DNA of 64,000 nucleotides from Ignavibacteriota bacterium (GTDB lineage: Bacteria > Bacteroidota > Ignavibacteria > Ignavibacteriales > Melioribacteraceae): the NCBI GenBank assembly GCA_002698995.1, contig PAAX01000011.1:95459-159458 (forward strand), read 5' to 3'. A program made the position numbers and the translations under genes. Positions 35,551 to 45,079 of this stretch are shown here, in pieces (the first letter of the stretch is position 1; every line of letters begins with the position of its first letter). The notes under the pieces were generated by a model. The model did no database searches. It was not told where the DNA came from and saw nothing but the letters and a program-made list of their open reading frames with translations.

Positions 35551-36378
35551 TTAACTTTTTATTAATTCTTCCAAATCAATTTTTTCTATATGAGAGATTT
35601 TCTTTCCTAAGAATCTCTCTGCTACTTCTTGAAATTTTCTCGGTACATCACTTACATAAAATTGGTGATTCCCTTTTCTCGTTGAGTCATTCCTTAGATC
35701 CAGCGCTTCAAGTAAATTATTAACTTCAATTGCCGCAGAAGTACCTGAATCAATTAGTTTAACTTTTTTACCAACTGATTTTTGAATTATATCATTCAAG
35801 ATCGGATAGTGAGTACAACCTAAAATAAGTGTATCAATTTCATGTTCTTTAAATTTCTTCAAATATTCATTTGCAATTAGTTGTGCAGCTTTATGATTTG
35901 TCCACCCTTCTTCAGCTAAAGGAACAAAGAGAGGGCAAGCAGATTCATAAACTTTGATTTTATTATTCAGTTTTTTTAATCTATGTGAATAAGCTTTATT
36001 GTTTATAGTAGCATTCGTTCCTATTACACCAATATGATTATTCTTTGTATTATTTAGAGCAGTTTTAGAGCCCGGTTCAATCATCCCGATTATCGGAACA
36101 TTAAATTCATTTCTTAAAACATCTAAAGCAACAGAAGATGCGGTATTGCAAGCAACAACAACCATTTTAACATTTTTCTTCAATAAAAATTTTGTGTTTT
36201 GTATCGAATATTCTACAACTGTTTGATTAGATTTTGATCCATAAGGAACTCTTGCAGTATCACCAAAATAAATTATATTTTCATTAGGTAAATTTTCGAA
36301 TATTTTTTTCACTACTGTTAATCCGCCGATACCGGAATCGAATATTCCGATTGGATTTGACTTTTGCTGGTTTGTCAA
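35551..36378 (-). CDS. murI: Glutamate racemase
   Basis: A 275-residue glutamate racemase, which supplies D-glutamate for peptidoglycan. The two catalytic cysteines are in VVACNTASS and LGCTHYPIL. The substrate-binding start is IGIFDSGIGGLTV, with YFGDTARVPYG after it. Length is normal. It follows the GlnD-like gene by 10 bp on the same strand. Confidence 0.93.
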   Translation of the reverse strand: MTNQQKSNPIGIFDSGIGGLTVVKKIFENLPNENIIYFGDTARVPYGSKSNQTVVEYSIQNTKFLLKKNVKMVVVACNTASSVALDVLRNEFNVPIIGMIEPGSKTALNNTKNNHIGVIGTNATINNKAYSHRLKKLNNKIKVYESACPLFVPLAEEGWTNHKAAQLIANEYLKKFKEHEIDTLILGCTHYPILNDIIQKSVGKKVKLIDSGTSAAIEVNNLLEALDLRNDSTRKGNHQFYVSDVPRKFQEVAERFLGKKISHIEKIDLEELIKS

Positions 36379-36388
36379 GTTTACTCCG

Positions 36389-38950
36389 TTAAATCATTTC
36401 TTCAAGAATTTGGGTTAATTCAGTCCTGATTAATTCATATTGATTGTGGGAAATCTTTCTTTTATTTCTATCTAAAACATAAAAAGCATCTACCACATCA
36501 TCTGCTTTAGTACCGATTTTAGCAAAATAAATTACCAATCCAAGTTCGTTCATTTTTTTTGTTATTTCATAAAGCAGACCAAGCTTATCTGCCGAATGTA
36601 CATCAATAATTGTATATTTTTCATGCTTCTCGAAACTAATTTTTATTTTACTTTTTTTACTGAATAACTTTGATTCTATACGCCACCATTTATTTCTAAC
36701 TTTCAAAAATTCTTTATTGATTTTCAATTCATTTCTTACAGCTAAGTTTACATCTTTTTTAATTTTATCAAATCTTGATTCATCAATTGGTTTATGAGTT
36801 CTATAATCAGTAACATTAAAACTGTCTATTACAATTCCGTCTCTTCTGGTAAAGATTTTTGCATCATGAATATTAAGATCATTAATTGATAAAGCCCCGC
36901 ACAATTTTGAAAGAAGTGAGTCTGAATCAACAGTAATGATAGTAATATTTGTGAAGCCCCCTTCCTGCTTGAAGATTAACGATGTAGTGTTGCTTCCTTC
37001 TATCTCTTTAATATGCTGATTAATTTCATCTTGACTAAAACTAAAGAAATAACCTATGTCCTCAATTGAATCAACGTGTTCCTTAAAACCATCATTATTC
37101 TTAGAATTGTTAAAATTTAGTATCTCATTCTTTGTTGCTCTCAATAAATCTTCAGCTCTAATTCCTTCTTCAATAAGAATTTTTGTTTTTCTAAATAATT
37201 CAAAAAGCAGATCACTTTTCCACTGTGTCCATACGTGTTGACTTACAGCTGACAAATCCGCATAAGTTAAAAGAAATAACAAATCCAAAGCATACGCCGA
37301 TGGAAATAATGAAGCGAAAGAATTTAATGTAGCGGCATCATTAATATTTCTTCTAAAAGCAACCTGCTCCATTGTTAAATGATGTCTGACTAGAAACTGC
37401 ACAAGTGATATTTCCTCTGCATCATAACCCATATATTCCATAATTGAATTAGCAATTTCTGCTCCAATAATTTCATGTCCGCTCAAACTGATTGGTTTAC
37501 CGATATCATGGAATAAAATGGCGAGATAAATTAAATCCTTTTCTTTAAGTGAAGAAAATATTTTTCCGACATGAGAGTTTTCCCCTTGAAGTTTTTCAAG
37601 GTTCTTTAACGCAATTAAAGTATGTTCGTCAGTAGTATAACAGTGATAAACTCCGGGTTGGAAAAATCCAACAATTTCTTTGAACTCAGGAAGATAAGCC
37701 GCAAGAAGTCCAAGTTCATTCATTGCATTTAATGTTTTACCCACATTTTTAGGAAGTTTAAGAATTTCTCTAAAGAATACTGATGAAGAGTGATCTTCAT
37801 TTCTGCTTTGTTCTTCTATGTTTTGGATAGAATCGATTACAAGCGATCTTAATGATTGATCAAATATTCCGTCATGTAATCCACGGTAGTAATAAAGCCG
37901 CATCATATCAGAAAGAGAAAGTGAGCGCGAATTTTTAATTGAGATACTTTTTCCTTTTATAAAGAAATCATCATCCAGTTCAATGGCTAAAGTATCGGAA
38001 AGAGGATCAAATATTTCCTCTTCAAATCTCTTCATCATTGTGCCGGTAAATCTGAAAATAATATTTGATGCATGGAAATAATTCCTCATGAAAGATTTCC
38101 ATTTTTCTTTACCTTCACCAAGCTCTGACGAAATCTTCTCTTGAGCAGTAAACTCTAATCTGTCATCTTTCCTGTTTTTAATAAGGTGAAGCCTTGTCCT
38201 AACATTTATCAAAAACTTGAAACTATCTAAAAGATAATTTATCTCTCTATTACTTATAACATTCTTAGTTTTTAAGTGATTAAGAAAATTTTCTGTTTGA
38301 GTTATTTCATTCTGTTCAGTAAAAAGAATATCATTCTTTAAAGAATAAATCCATTCAACTGTATGAAGATCCCTCAATCCTCCGGCAGAAAATTTAATAT
38401 TTGGTTCCAATATTTTTGATGATCCACCATATTTTTCATGGCGAATATTTGTATCGTTAAAATATTCCAGTATTAATTCTTTTTTAGATTTTGGATTTAC
38501 CGAAGAGAATAACATGACATTCCATTCGTTATAAAGTTTTTCACTTCCTATTAAAAAACGGGTTTCAAAAAACTGAGTAAAAGAATGGAGATCCTCATTA
38601 AGAAATTTTTCAATATCGCTAAATTCTCTTGTTGTATGAGAAACTTCAATACCGCAATCCCATAAATCAGTAATAATCTTTCTAATACTATCTTCATTCT
38701 TATGAATTTCTTTACATAAAAACATTAAGTCAATATCGGAAAACGGAGATAATTCTCTTCTGCTAAAACTTCCACCGGAAACAATTGCAAAATTAATTTT
38801 GTGGTTTGCAACAACTCTTCTTATAAATTCTTCAACTAAAAGGCTGTAGTTAATACAAAATTCCAATGGTTTTGATAGAAGATTTCTATCGGAAAACAAC
38901 TCTAGTTTACTTGCTAAAAATTCTTCTTTTATTGACTTAACATCTATCAT
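36389..38950 (-). CDS. GlnD-like protein: nucleotidyltransferase, HD and two ACT domains
   Basis: An 853-residue protein with the GlnD domain order. The nucleotidyltransferase motif is VSGGSFSRREL then SDIDLMFL near residues 58-78. An HD domain appears as FHDIGKP ... FLVRHHLTM around residues 490-530. Two ACT domains follow near 655-710 and 765-840. GlnD uridylylates and de-uridylylates PII in response to glutamine. No glnB or glnA gene lies in this window, so a role in nitrogen sensing is inferred from architecture only. Confidence 0.8.
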   Translation of the reverse strand: MIDVKSIKEEFLASKLELFSDRNLLSKPLEFCINYSLLVEEFIRRVVANHKINFAIVSGGSFSRRELSPFSDIDLMFLCKEIHKNEDSIRKIITDLWDCGIEVSHTTREFSDIEKFLNEDLHSFTQFFETRFLIGSEKLYNEWNVMLFSSVNPKSKKELILEYFNDTNIRHEKYGGSSKILEPNIKFSAGGLRDLHTVEWIYSLKNDILFTEQNEITQTENFLNHLKTKNVISNREINYLLDSFKFLINVRTRLHLIKNRKDDRLEFTAQEKISSELGEGKEKWKSFMRNYFHASNIIFRFTGTMMKRFEEEIFDPLSDTLAIELDDDFFIKGKSISIKNSRSLSLSDMMRLYYYRGLHDGIFDQSLRSLVIDSIQNIEEQSRNEDHSSSVFFREILKLPKNVGKTLNAMNELGLLAAYLPEFKEIVGFFQPGVYHCYTTDEHTLIALKNLEKLQGENSHVGKIFSSLKEKDLIYLAILFHDIGKPISLSGHEIIGAEIANSIMEYMGYDAEEISLVQFLVRHHLTMEQVAFRRNINDAATLNSFASLFPSAYALDLLFLLTYADLSAVSQHVWTQWKSDLLFELFRKTKILIEEGIRAEDLLRATKNEILNFNNSKNNDGFKEHVDSIEDIGYFFSFSQDEINQHIKEIEGSNTTSLIFKQEGGFTNITIITVDSDSLLSKLCGALSINDLNIHDAKIFTRRDGIVIDSFNVTDYRTHKPIDESRFDKIKKDVNLAVRNELKINKEFLKVRNKWWRIESKLFSKKSKIKISFEKHEKYTIIDVHSADKLGLLYEITKKMNELGLVIYFAKIGTKADDVVDAFYVLDRNKRKISHNQYELIRTELTQILEEMI

Positions 38951-39020
38951 AAATATTCTTCTATTTGGACCGATTATTTATTACAATTTTGCAAAAATAA
39001 AAAAATCTATTTAAACAAAA

Positions 39021-39047
39021 GAAGCAATCTCAATTAGAGATTGCTTC
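39021..39047 (-). terminator. Rho-independent terminator after tyrosine phenol-lyase
   Basis: Perfect 11-bp arms GAAGCAATCTC / GAGATTGCTTC with a 5-bp loop, followed on the minus strand by TTTTGTTTAAAT. It lies 25 bp after the lyase stop codon. Confidence 0.85.
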
Positions 39048-39072
39048 ATGTAAACTAAGCAATTATATTTTA

Positions 39073-40461
39073 CTAAACTCTATCGAATTTAGCTTGGAAA
39101 AATCTCAAATACTTTGGTTCATAAATGAACTTAAGACCTTTGACTTTCTTTCTGTTTTCATATACTTCAGCAACTGATTCAACCATAACATCAATATGAG
39201 ACTGAGTATAAACTCTTCTTGGGAAAGTTAATCTTACCAATTCTAATTTTGGTTTTCTGTTCTCGCCGGTTTTAGGATCTCTTCCGGAAGAAACAATTCC
39301 TCTTTCCATTCCTCTTACACCACTATCAATAAATATTTCAGTGGCTAATGTCTGCGCAGGAAATTGTTCTTGAGGAATATGACTTAAAATTTTCTTAGCA
39401 TCCAAGAAAATTGCATGTCCACCTATTGGCTGGACAAACGGAATTTTATACTTAGCCAATTGAATACCGGCGTATTCAACTTGTTTAACTCTCATTCTTA
39501 TGTTTTCGTATTCTACCATTTCTTCAATACCACGAGCCATTGCTTCCATATCTCTTCCAGCTAAACCACCGTAAGTATGAAGTCCTTCATAAATTACAAC
39601 CATATTTCTAGCTTCTTCATATACTTTTTTATTTTTAGTTGCTAGAAAACCGCCGATATTTACCATCAAATCTTTTTTAGCACTAACCCAAAGTCCATCA
39701 AAATAACTACACATTTCTTTAAGAATTTGAGCAATAGTTTTATCAGCATAACCTTTTTCTCTTTCCTTTATAAAGAAAGCATTTTCTGTTGCTCTTGTAG
39801 CATCAAACCATAATTTAATTTTATGTTTCTTAGCAAATTCATAAACATCAATTAAATTTTTCATAGAGAAAGGCTGCCCCCCAGCCATATTAACCGGACC
39901 CGCCATTGAGATATAAGGAATATTTTTAGCACCAACTTCTTTAACAAGTTTCTCTAATTTTTTAAGATCGATGTTGCCTTTAAAAGGATGCTCGTTAGAA
40001 GATTCATGAGCTTCATCAATAATTACATCAACAAAAGTTGCACCGGCAAGTTCTTGGTGAAGTCTTGTAGTAGTAAAGTACATGTTTCCCGGTACATAAT
40101 CTCCTGGTTTAATAAGTATTTTAGAGATCATATGTTCGGCAGCTCTTCCTTGATGTGTAGGGACAAAATAGGGCATACCGTAATATTTTTTCACATTATC
40201 CCACAAATAATAAAAGTTTCTGCTTCCGGCATAAGCTTCATCACCAAGCATCATTCCTGCCCATTGGTAATCACTCATTGCATTAGTACCACTGTCAGTC
40301 AGTAAATCAATATAAACATCTTCTGATTTCATAAGAAAAGTATTGTAACCGGCTTCCTTAGCAGCTTTTTCACGATACTCTCTTGTTGTCATTTTAATTG
40401 GCTCAACAACTTTTATTTTAAAAGGTTCAGCCCAGCTTCTTTTAACTACTTTCTTAGCCAT
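39073..40461 (-). CDS. tpl: Tyrosine phenol-lyase
   Basis: A 462-residue PLP beta-lyase that aligns end to end with Citrobacter tyrosine phenol-lyase. From recalled reference sequences, the residues that separate it from tryptophanase are of the tyrosine type: Thr130 in YFTTTR (Thr124 in Citrobacter; Asp in tryptophanase), Arg387 in GMERG (Arg381; Val or Ile in tryptophanase) and Phe454 in LRFFQAKF (Phe448; His463 in E. coli tryptophanase). The PLP lysine is Lys263 in SAKKD. It should split tyrosine to phenol, pyruvate and ammonia. It sits 33 bp after queF in one operon with queC. Confidence 0.85.
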   Translation of the reverse strand: MAKKVVKRSWAEPFKIKVVEPIKMTTREYREKAAKEAGYNTFLMKSEDVYIDLLTDSGTNAMSDYQWAGMMLGDEAYAGSRNFYYLWDNVKKYYGMPYFVPTHQGRAAEHMISKILIKPGDYVPGNMYFTTTRLHQELAGATFVDVIIDEAHESSNEHPFKGNIDLKKLEKLVKEVGAKNIPYISMAGPVNMAGGQPFSMKNLIDVYEFAKKHKIKLWFDATRATENAFFIKEREKGYADKTIAQILKEMCSYFDGLWVSAKKDLMVNIGGFLATKNKKVYEEARNMVVIYEGLHTYGGLAGRDMEAMARGIEEMVEYENIRMRVKQVEYAGIQLAKYKIPFVQPIGGHAIFLDAKKILSHIPQEQFPAQTLATEIFIDSGVRGMERGIVSSGRDPKTGENRKPKLELVRLTFPRRVYTQSHIDVMVESVAEVYENRKKVKGLKFIYEPKYLRFFQAKFDRV

Positions 40462-40494
40462 TAATCACTCCATTTTTTTACTATATTTATGATA

Positions 40495-40878
40495 TTATTC
40501 TTCGTCGTAATCATCGAAGAAATAATTTTCATCTTCATATTCAGCTTCAATAACAGAACTAATTCCACCTCTAGAATTAAATTCTGCTGTAACTTTCATA
40601 TATCTTGGTTTACAGACTTCAACTAGATCATCCAATATTTTATTTGTTACACTTTCGTAATAAATTCCATCATTACGGAAAGACTGCAAATATAGTTTGT
40701 AAGATTTCAGCTCAATACATAATTCATCAGGAATATATTCAAGTATGATAACTGCAAAATCCGGTTGTCCGGTTTTAGGGCAAACCGAAGTAAATTCGGG
40801 TGCTTCATGCTCAATAAAATAATCTCTATTGGGATATTCATTTTTGAATGTTTCTAAAAGTTTAATTTTGTCGCTCAT
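40495..40878 (-). CDS. queF: NADPH-dependent 7-cyano-7-deazaguanine reductase
   Basis: A 127-residue short-type QueF, which reduces preQ0 to preQ1 for queuosine. The nucleophilic cysteine is in [28 protein letters not shown] carries the conserved substrate-binding Glu and the family's ESxK-like segment. The C-terminus is unusually acidic. It follows queC by 20 bp and precedes the tyrosine phenol-lyase gene. Confidence 0.92.
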   Translation of the reverse strand: MSDKIKLLETFKNEYPNRDYFIEHEAPEFTSVCPKTGQPDFAVIILEYIPDELCIELKSYKLYLQSFRNDGIYYESVTNKILDDLVEVCKPRYMKVTAEFNSRGGISSVIEAEYEDENYFFDDYDEE

Positions 40879-40898
40879 TGTGTTTTCCTTTTTTATCT

Positions 40899-41585
40899 TT
40901 ATAAATAATTTGGTCTAATTTTATATTGGATTGGATCTTCAATTCCAACCTTCTGAAATCCACGAAGTCTTAAAGCACAGCTATCACATTCACCACAAGC
41001 TTCATCTTCACTTTGATAACATGACCATGTTAGATGAATTGGAGCATTAAGTTCAATTCCTTTTTTTATAATCTCATCTTTGTTCATGTTTATAATTGGA
41101 GTAATAATTTTAATTTTAGTCGTGGGTTTTGTTCCTTCATCAGCAAGCCTTTCAAAAGCTTCAAAAAATTGAGGTCGACAATCAGGGTAACCGGAAGAAT
41201 CTTCATGAACCGCTCCCATAAAAATTGCTTCAGCACCAATTACTTCTGCCCAGCTTACACAAGCAGTTAAAATATTTGCATTTCTAAATGGGACGTATGA
41301 TGAAGGAATATCCTGATTAGCCAAATCAGCCTTAGATACTTCCATATTGTAATCTGTTAAAGATGATCCGCCAATTTTTGCAAGATGTGAAAAATCAATT
41401 ACAAGTTTATTTTCTACGTTATAAAAATCTGCAATATCATTAAAGGATTTTAATTCTCTTTTCTCAGTTCTTTGTCCATAATTAATATGTGCTAAGGCAA
41501 TGTTGTACTTTTCTGCAGCAATTGCTGCCGTAACACAACTATCCATACCTCCGCTTACTGCCACTATAGCTAATTTTTTATCCAT
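40899..41585 (-). CDS. queC: 7-cyano-7-deazaguanine synthase
   Basis: A 228-residue QueC, the ATP-dependent enzyme that makes preQ0 from carboxy-deazaguanine. The PP-loop is [11 protein letters not shown] near residue 10. The zinc site is near the C-terminus ([19 protein letters not shown]). [12 protein letters not shown] is a family signature. It leads the queC-queF-tpl operon. I searched its 149-bp upstream gap for a preQ1 riboswitch and saw none. Confidence 0.92.
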   Translation of the reverse strand: MDKKLAIVAVSGGMDSCVTAAIAAEKYNIALAHINYGQRTEKRELKSFNDIADFYNVENKLVIDFSHLAKIGGSSLTDYNMEVSKADLANQDIPSSYVPFRNANILTACVSWAEVIGAEAIFMGAVHEDSSGYPDCRPQFFEAFERLADEGTKPTTKIKIITPIINMNKDEIIKKGIELNAPIHLTWSCYQSEDEACGECDSCALRLRGFQKVGIEDPIQYKIRPNYL

Positions 41586-41735
41586 GCAAAATCATAATAT
41601 TAAAGAATATAAAAGATACTAAAATCTTATTGCAAAAATAATAAGATATTTGCTTCTTTGAGTTCCGATTTCCGAAAAAGAGTTTTTATTTTTTTATAAA
41701 TTCCGACAATTGTTTTCCAAAGGAAAGGAGAAATT

Positions 41736-42350
41736 ATGGAATATTATGAATTACATCCTGTTACGCCGCAAACCAGATACATCAACAAAGCTGTTGAGGT
41801 ATTGAAAAGCGGCGGAGTAATAATTTATCCTACCGATACTGTTTACGGTTTAGGTTGTGATATTTATAACAAAGAGGCTGTTGAAAGAATTTATTCAATT
41901 AAGAACGAGGCTTTGACAAAACTTTACAGTTTTTTAATTCCCGATTTAAAAGATATTTCTAAATATGCAAAAGTTTCTGATTATGCATATAGAATGATGA
42001 AAAAACATTTACCCGGACCTTATACATTTGTTCTTCCCGCATCTAAAGAGGTTCCTAAAAAATTATGGACTAAAAGAAAGCAGGTTGGAATTAGAATTCC
42101 GAACCATAATATTGCAATTCAACTAGCAAAGGAGCTGGGAAATCCAATTGTAAGCACAAGTGTTACAAACAGAAAAGGTGATGTGTTGTTTAATCCGGAA
42201 GAGATTAAAATAATATTTAATTCTCAAGTCGATTTAATGCTTTCCAGCGGTGCGCTTAACGGTAAGCCTTCTACAATAGTTGATTTAAGCAGTGATATAC
42301 CTGAAGTGTTAAGAGAAGGTGCCGGTGATGCTTCAGAATTCTTTATTTGA
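41736..42350 (+). CDS. Sua5/YciO/YrdC-family protein (L-threonylcarbamoyladenylate synthase type)
   Basis: A 204-residue YrdC-domain protein. The N-terminal KSGGVIIYPTDTVYGLGCD motif and later PGPYTFVLPAS and VGIRIPNH are typical. The family makes threonylcarbamoyl-AMP for the t6A modification of tRNA. The length and ending resemble the YciO subgroup, whose role is less certain, so I do not name it tsaC. GGAAAGGAG gives a strong ribosome site. Confidence 0.8.
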   Translation: MEYYELHPVTPQTRYINKAVEVLKSGGVIIYPTDTVYGLGCDIYNKEAVERIYSIKNEALTKLYSFLIPDLKDISKYAKVSDYAYRMMKKHLPGPYTFVLPASKEVPKKLWTKRKQVGIRIPNHNIAIQLAKELGNPIVSTSVTNRKGDVLFNPEEIKIIFNSQVDLMLSSGALNGKPSTIVDLSSDIPEVLREGAGDASEFFI

Positions 42351-42363
42351 TTTTTTTAATATA

Positions 42364-42393
42364 ATTCCCGCACCTAATTAATTGTGCGGGAAT
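42364..42393. terminator. Bidirectional terminator between convergent genes
   Basis: 10-bp arms ATTCCCGCAC / GTGCGGGAAT with a 10-bp loop lie between the YrdC-domain gene (+) and the alpha/beta hydrolase gene (-). AT-rich sequence flanks both sides; T runs are modest. Confidence 0.65.
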
Positions 42394-42406
42394 AACTAAT
42401 TATTTA

Positions 42407-43345
42407 TTATCTCAAAAAGTTTTTGATTTCCGAATTTACAACATCAGGCTTTTCATATTGAGCAAAATGACCGCAGTTTTTTATCATTACAAGTTTACTC
42501 TTTGGCAATTTCGAATGTCCGTTTTTGGCAATATCTTCGGTAAATCCGGGATTCAAATATGGATTTGGAATTAATTGATCATCTTCTCCAAATAAAATCA
42601 AAACCGGTTGTTCTATTTTAGAAAGATGATCTAATACAGGCTGATTAACCATTCCATTTACAGACTGCACAACCGCATAACAATAATTCTCAAAATCTCT
42701 TGCACCTTTCATTGCAATTCTATCGGTTACCATAAATTCAGCATCATTCGGCATGTTATAAAAATTAGCATAAAGATTGGTCCTAATCTGCTGATTTGAA
42801 GTAAGTGCAACTCCATCTACCGTCATCACTTCTCTAAACCACTGTTTTTGACCTTCATGGAATTCTTCAAATCCGGCTGGAGCAACAAGTATTAAACCTG
42901 AAATTACATCCGGATATTTAAGAGCAGTAACCATTCCTATTTGTCCGCCCATTGAATGTCCGGCAATTACAAATTTATTAATACCTAATTTTTGTGTGAA
43001 TTCATAAACGACATCAGCGTAAAATTCCATTTGGCCGGAGTGAATTTCCTTGCTAGATTTTCCATAACCGGGTAGATCAATAGCTATACATCTGTAATCA
43101 TTTTTAAGGACTTCAATATTTTTCTTCCATGCAGGTAAATAGCTACCTAAACCATGAATAAAAATAATTGTATGCTTTCCCTTTCCTTCATCAACATAAG
43201 CTATAGAGCGACCGTCATCCAGCTTTAAATAATTAACTGGAAAAGGATAATTCAAGTCATCAAATTCCATTTTGGTTAAATTCCCATATGGTGAGCATGC
43301 CGCTAATAAAAGCAGGAGGCTCATAAAAATTGCTGATAATTTCAT
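42407..43345 (-). CDS. Lipoprotein alpha/beta hydrolase
   Basis: A 312-residue alpha/beta hydrolase with a lipoprotein signal (MKLSAIFMSLLLLLAACS). The oxyanion strand is IIFIHGLGSYLPAW; the nucleophile is in AGHSMGGQ, the acid in LFGEDDQLIP and the His in CGHFAQYEKP. It is likely an esterase or ester/lactone hydrolase held in the cell envelope. The ATG at 43345 is chosen because a perfect GGAGG precedes it; ten more upstream codons would come from the ribosome site itself. It lies 14 bp after the barrel protein gene and ends the GbsR-linked operon. Confidence 0.8.
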   Translation of the reverse strand: MKLSAIFMSLLLLLAACSPYGNLTKMEFDDLNYPFPVNYLKLDDGRSIAYVDEGKGKHTIIFIHGLGSYLPAWKKNIEVLKNDYRCIAIDLPGYGKSSKEIHSGQMEFYADVVYEFTQKLGINKFVIAGHSMGGQIGMVTALKYPDVISGLILVAPAGFEEFHEGQKQWFREVMTVDGVALTSNQQIRTNLYANFYNMPNDAEFMVTDRIAMKGARDFENYCYAVVQSVNGMVNQPVLDHLSKIEQPVLILFGEDDQLIPNPYLNPGFTEDIAKNGHSKLPKSKLVMIKNCGHFAQYEKPDVVNSEIKNFLR

Positions 43346-43359
43346 ATTACCTCCTTTAA

Positions 43360-44910
43360 TTAAAATAACAGCCATTTAAATACTGTAAAAAAAGTATAAG
43401 GATCTTTTGGTTTATCTGAAGATCCACCGTTCACTATTGAACTTTCATAAAAATCTCCGAGCATCATATATGCCCCATGAATTTCAATATCCATAAAAAC
43501 AGCAGGTTTAAATCCAATCATAGCATTAAATTCCAAACCAATAGTTTTACCACCATTACTTGATGCAACTACACTTTGTGCAAATGCGCCACCTATTTTG
43601 GCATTAAGTTTATTTGGGATAAATGATTTGTGAATATTGAGTGTACCGCCAATTTGACCTAATCCTATGTTTGACAAATCACTTACGGCAGAAATAAATC
43701 TATTAACAACATTTCCATGAGGATATAGTAGATAAGCTCCGCTGGAGATAAAAATTGCTCCCGGAGATCCCCAAGTATTACCGGTCAAAACACCACTATA
43801 TTTGTCATCAGATAGTCCATTATTATCTCCTGTAGCAAATAGAATATCGGCAGTTATATTATCATTTGTTGTTGCGCCGTATTTATAACCGAATCTTAAA
43901 TTTGCTCCAATGCCAAATATATCGGCTGCTTTTGAATAAGTACCATTTTGCTCAGTTTTTATTGTTCCTAGATTTGCCATTGCAAAACCATTGATAGAGA
44001 ATCTTCCTTCGGTATATTCTGGATTATAATTTCCATGTGTTCCAAGCCAAATAATATCAGCTCTATAAGGATTGCCGCCAAGTGGAAATCTGTAAACTCC
44101 ATTATAGTTTGAAAGATTACTGTTCAAACCTTGACCTAAAATTGATACTCCTCCTTCACCGTTTCCTCTATCATAAACATAGTAAGCAGTTAAACCATGG
44201 CTATATCCTGGAGCAATATCTGCTTCATACATTAATTCCCATAAGGTTACATCATCATTATGGTTTGGATTATTTTCATAAAGTTGATAAAATCCGGCTT
44301 TCATTCTTGAATAATCCCAATCAAATCTTGCTGTCATTCCAACTGCATCGGTTCCCCAGTACATAAGTCTGTAACCGGTTTTAACCATCTTATCAACAAA
44401 AGTTCTATATGGATTATAAGGAGTATCAAACAATCTTTGCAGACCTAAATTGATAGTAAATCTATCAAACGGTTTTAACTCAAGCTCTATATTCTGCGTT
44501 TGTATATTTACTTGATCACCAGAAATAGCAGATCCAAAATTTCCTCCAGCACCATATGATGCATCTCCCCACGTCCAGTCTATTTCGAATGACATTCTTA
44601 ATAATGCTTTTCCATCGAGAAGTTTTGGTTGATAAATAATAAACGGGAGAATTCTTTGTTCAAAATATATTGACTGCTGTCCGGTATTTGTTGTATTTCC
44701 GCCAAAAAGTCTTCCAACAGTTTGTCCTTTCAATAAATCGTTTTGAGCATAAACATTATTTAATACAGCTTGATTTATATAGAAAGCTAAAAACTGAAAT
44801 TCATCAACAGGTTTTTGCGGAACTTTATTTGCATCAAAATCCCATTGATTATTTTGAGCGAATAAAATCTGACTCAGTAAAATCGCACTTATAATTATTA
44901 TTTTTTTCAT
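43360..44910 (-). CDS. Outer-membrane beta-barrel (porin-like) protein
   Basis: A 516-residue exported protein with a signal peptide (residues 1-18, ending LFAQ). The mature part is rich in aromatic and alternating residues and ends in KWLLF, the terminal Phe expected of outer-membrane barrels. Its ELKPFDRFTINLGLQRLF segment recalls alginate-export-type or carbohydrate porins, but I do not recognise the exact family. By context it could let a hydrophobic or acidic substrate through the outer membrane for the symporter and ligases of the same operon. Confidence 0.65.
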   Translation of the reverse strand: MKKIIIISAILLSQILFAQNNQWDFDANKVPQKPVDEFQFLAFYINQAVLNNVYAQNDLLKGQTVGRLFGGNTTNTGQQSIYFEQRILPFIIYQPKLLDGKALLRMSFEIDWTWGDASYGAGGNFGSAISGDQVNIQTQNIELELKPFDRFTINLGLQRLFDTPYNPYRTFVDKMVKTGYRLMYWGTDAVGMTARFDWDYSRMKAGFYQLYENNPNHNDDVTLWELMYEADIAPGYSHGLTAYYVYDRGNGEGGVSILGQGLNSNLSNYNGVYRFPLGGNPYRADIIWLGTHGNYNPEYTEGRFSINGFAMANLGTIKTEQNGTYSKAADIFGIGANLRFGYKYGATTNDNITADILFATGDNNGLSDDKYSGVLTGNTWGSPGAIFISSGAYLLYPHGNVVNRFISAVSDLSNIGLGQIGGTLNIHKSFIPNKLNAKIGGAFAQSVVASSNGGKTIGLEFNAMIGFKPAVFMDIEIHGAYMMLGDFYESSIVNGGSSDKPKDPYTFFTVFKWLLF

Positions 44911-44948
44911 AGCGATCTTTTTTTATTTGTTAAATGTTTCTAATCAAA

Positions 44949-45048
44949 AATTGAGACTGTTCTAAAAGTGATTTGTACAAACTACATTTTTTCGAAACTA
45001 GTCAAAATATTTTTCAAGAAATAAATCAACATTAAAACAATCTCAATT
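44949..45048. repeat. Imperfect inverted repeat upstream of the porin-like gene
   Basis: AATTGAGACTGTT (44949-44961) and AACAATCTCAATT (45036-45048) are reverse complements with one mismatch, separated by 74 bp. They lie in the only sizeable gap (169 bp) inside the operon. They could mark an attenuator or a regulator site; the role is unknown. Confidence 0.4.
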
Positions 45049-45079
45049 GGTGTAAGACAATTAAAAGTAAAACTAAAAA

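Noticed and set aside
39073..40461. Tryptophanase (tnaA) assignment
   Set aside because: The discriminating residues Thr130, Arg387 and Phe454 are those of tyrosine phenol-lyase.
41586..41735. preQ1 riboswitch before queC
   Set aside because: No conserved preQ1 aptamer pattern could be seen on the minus strand; only an AT-rich leader.
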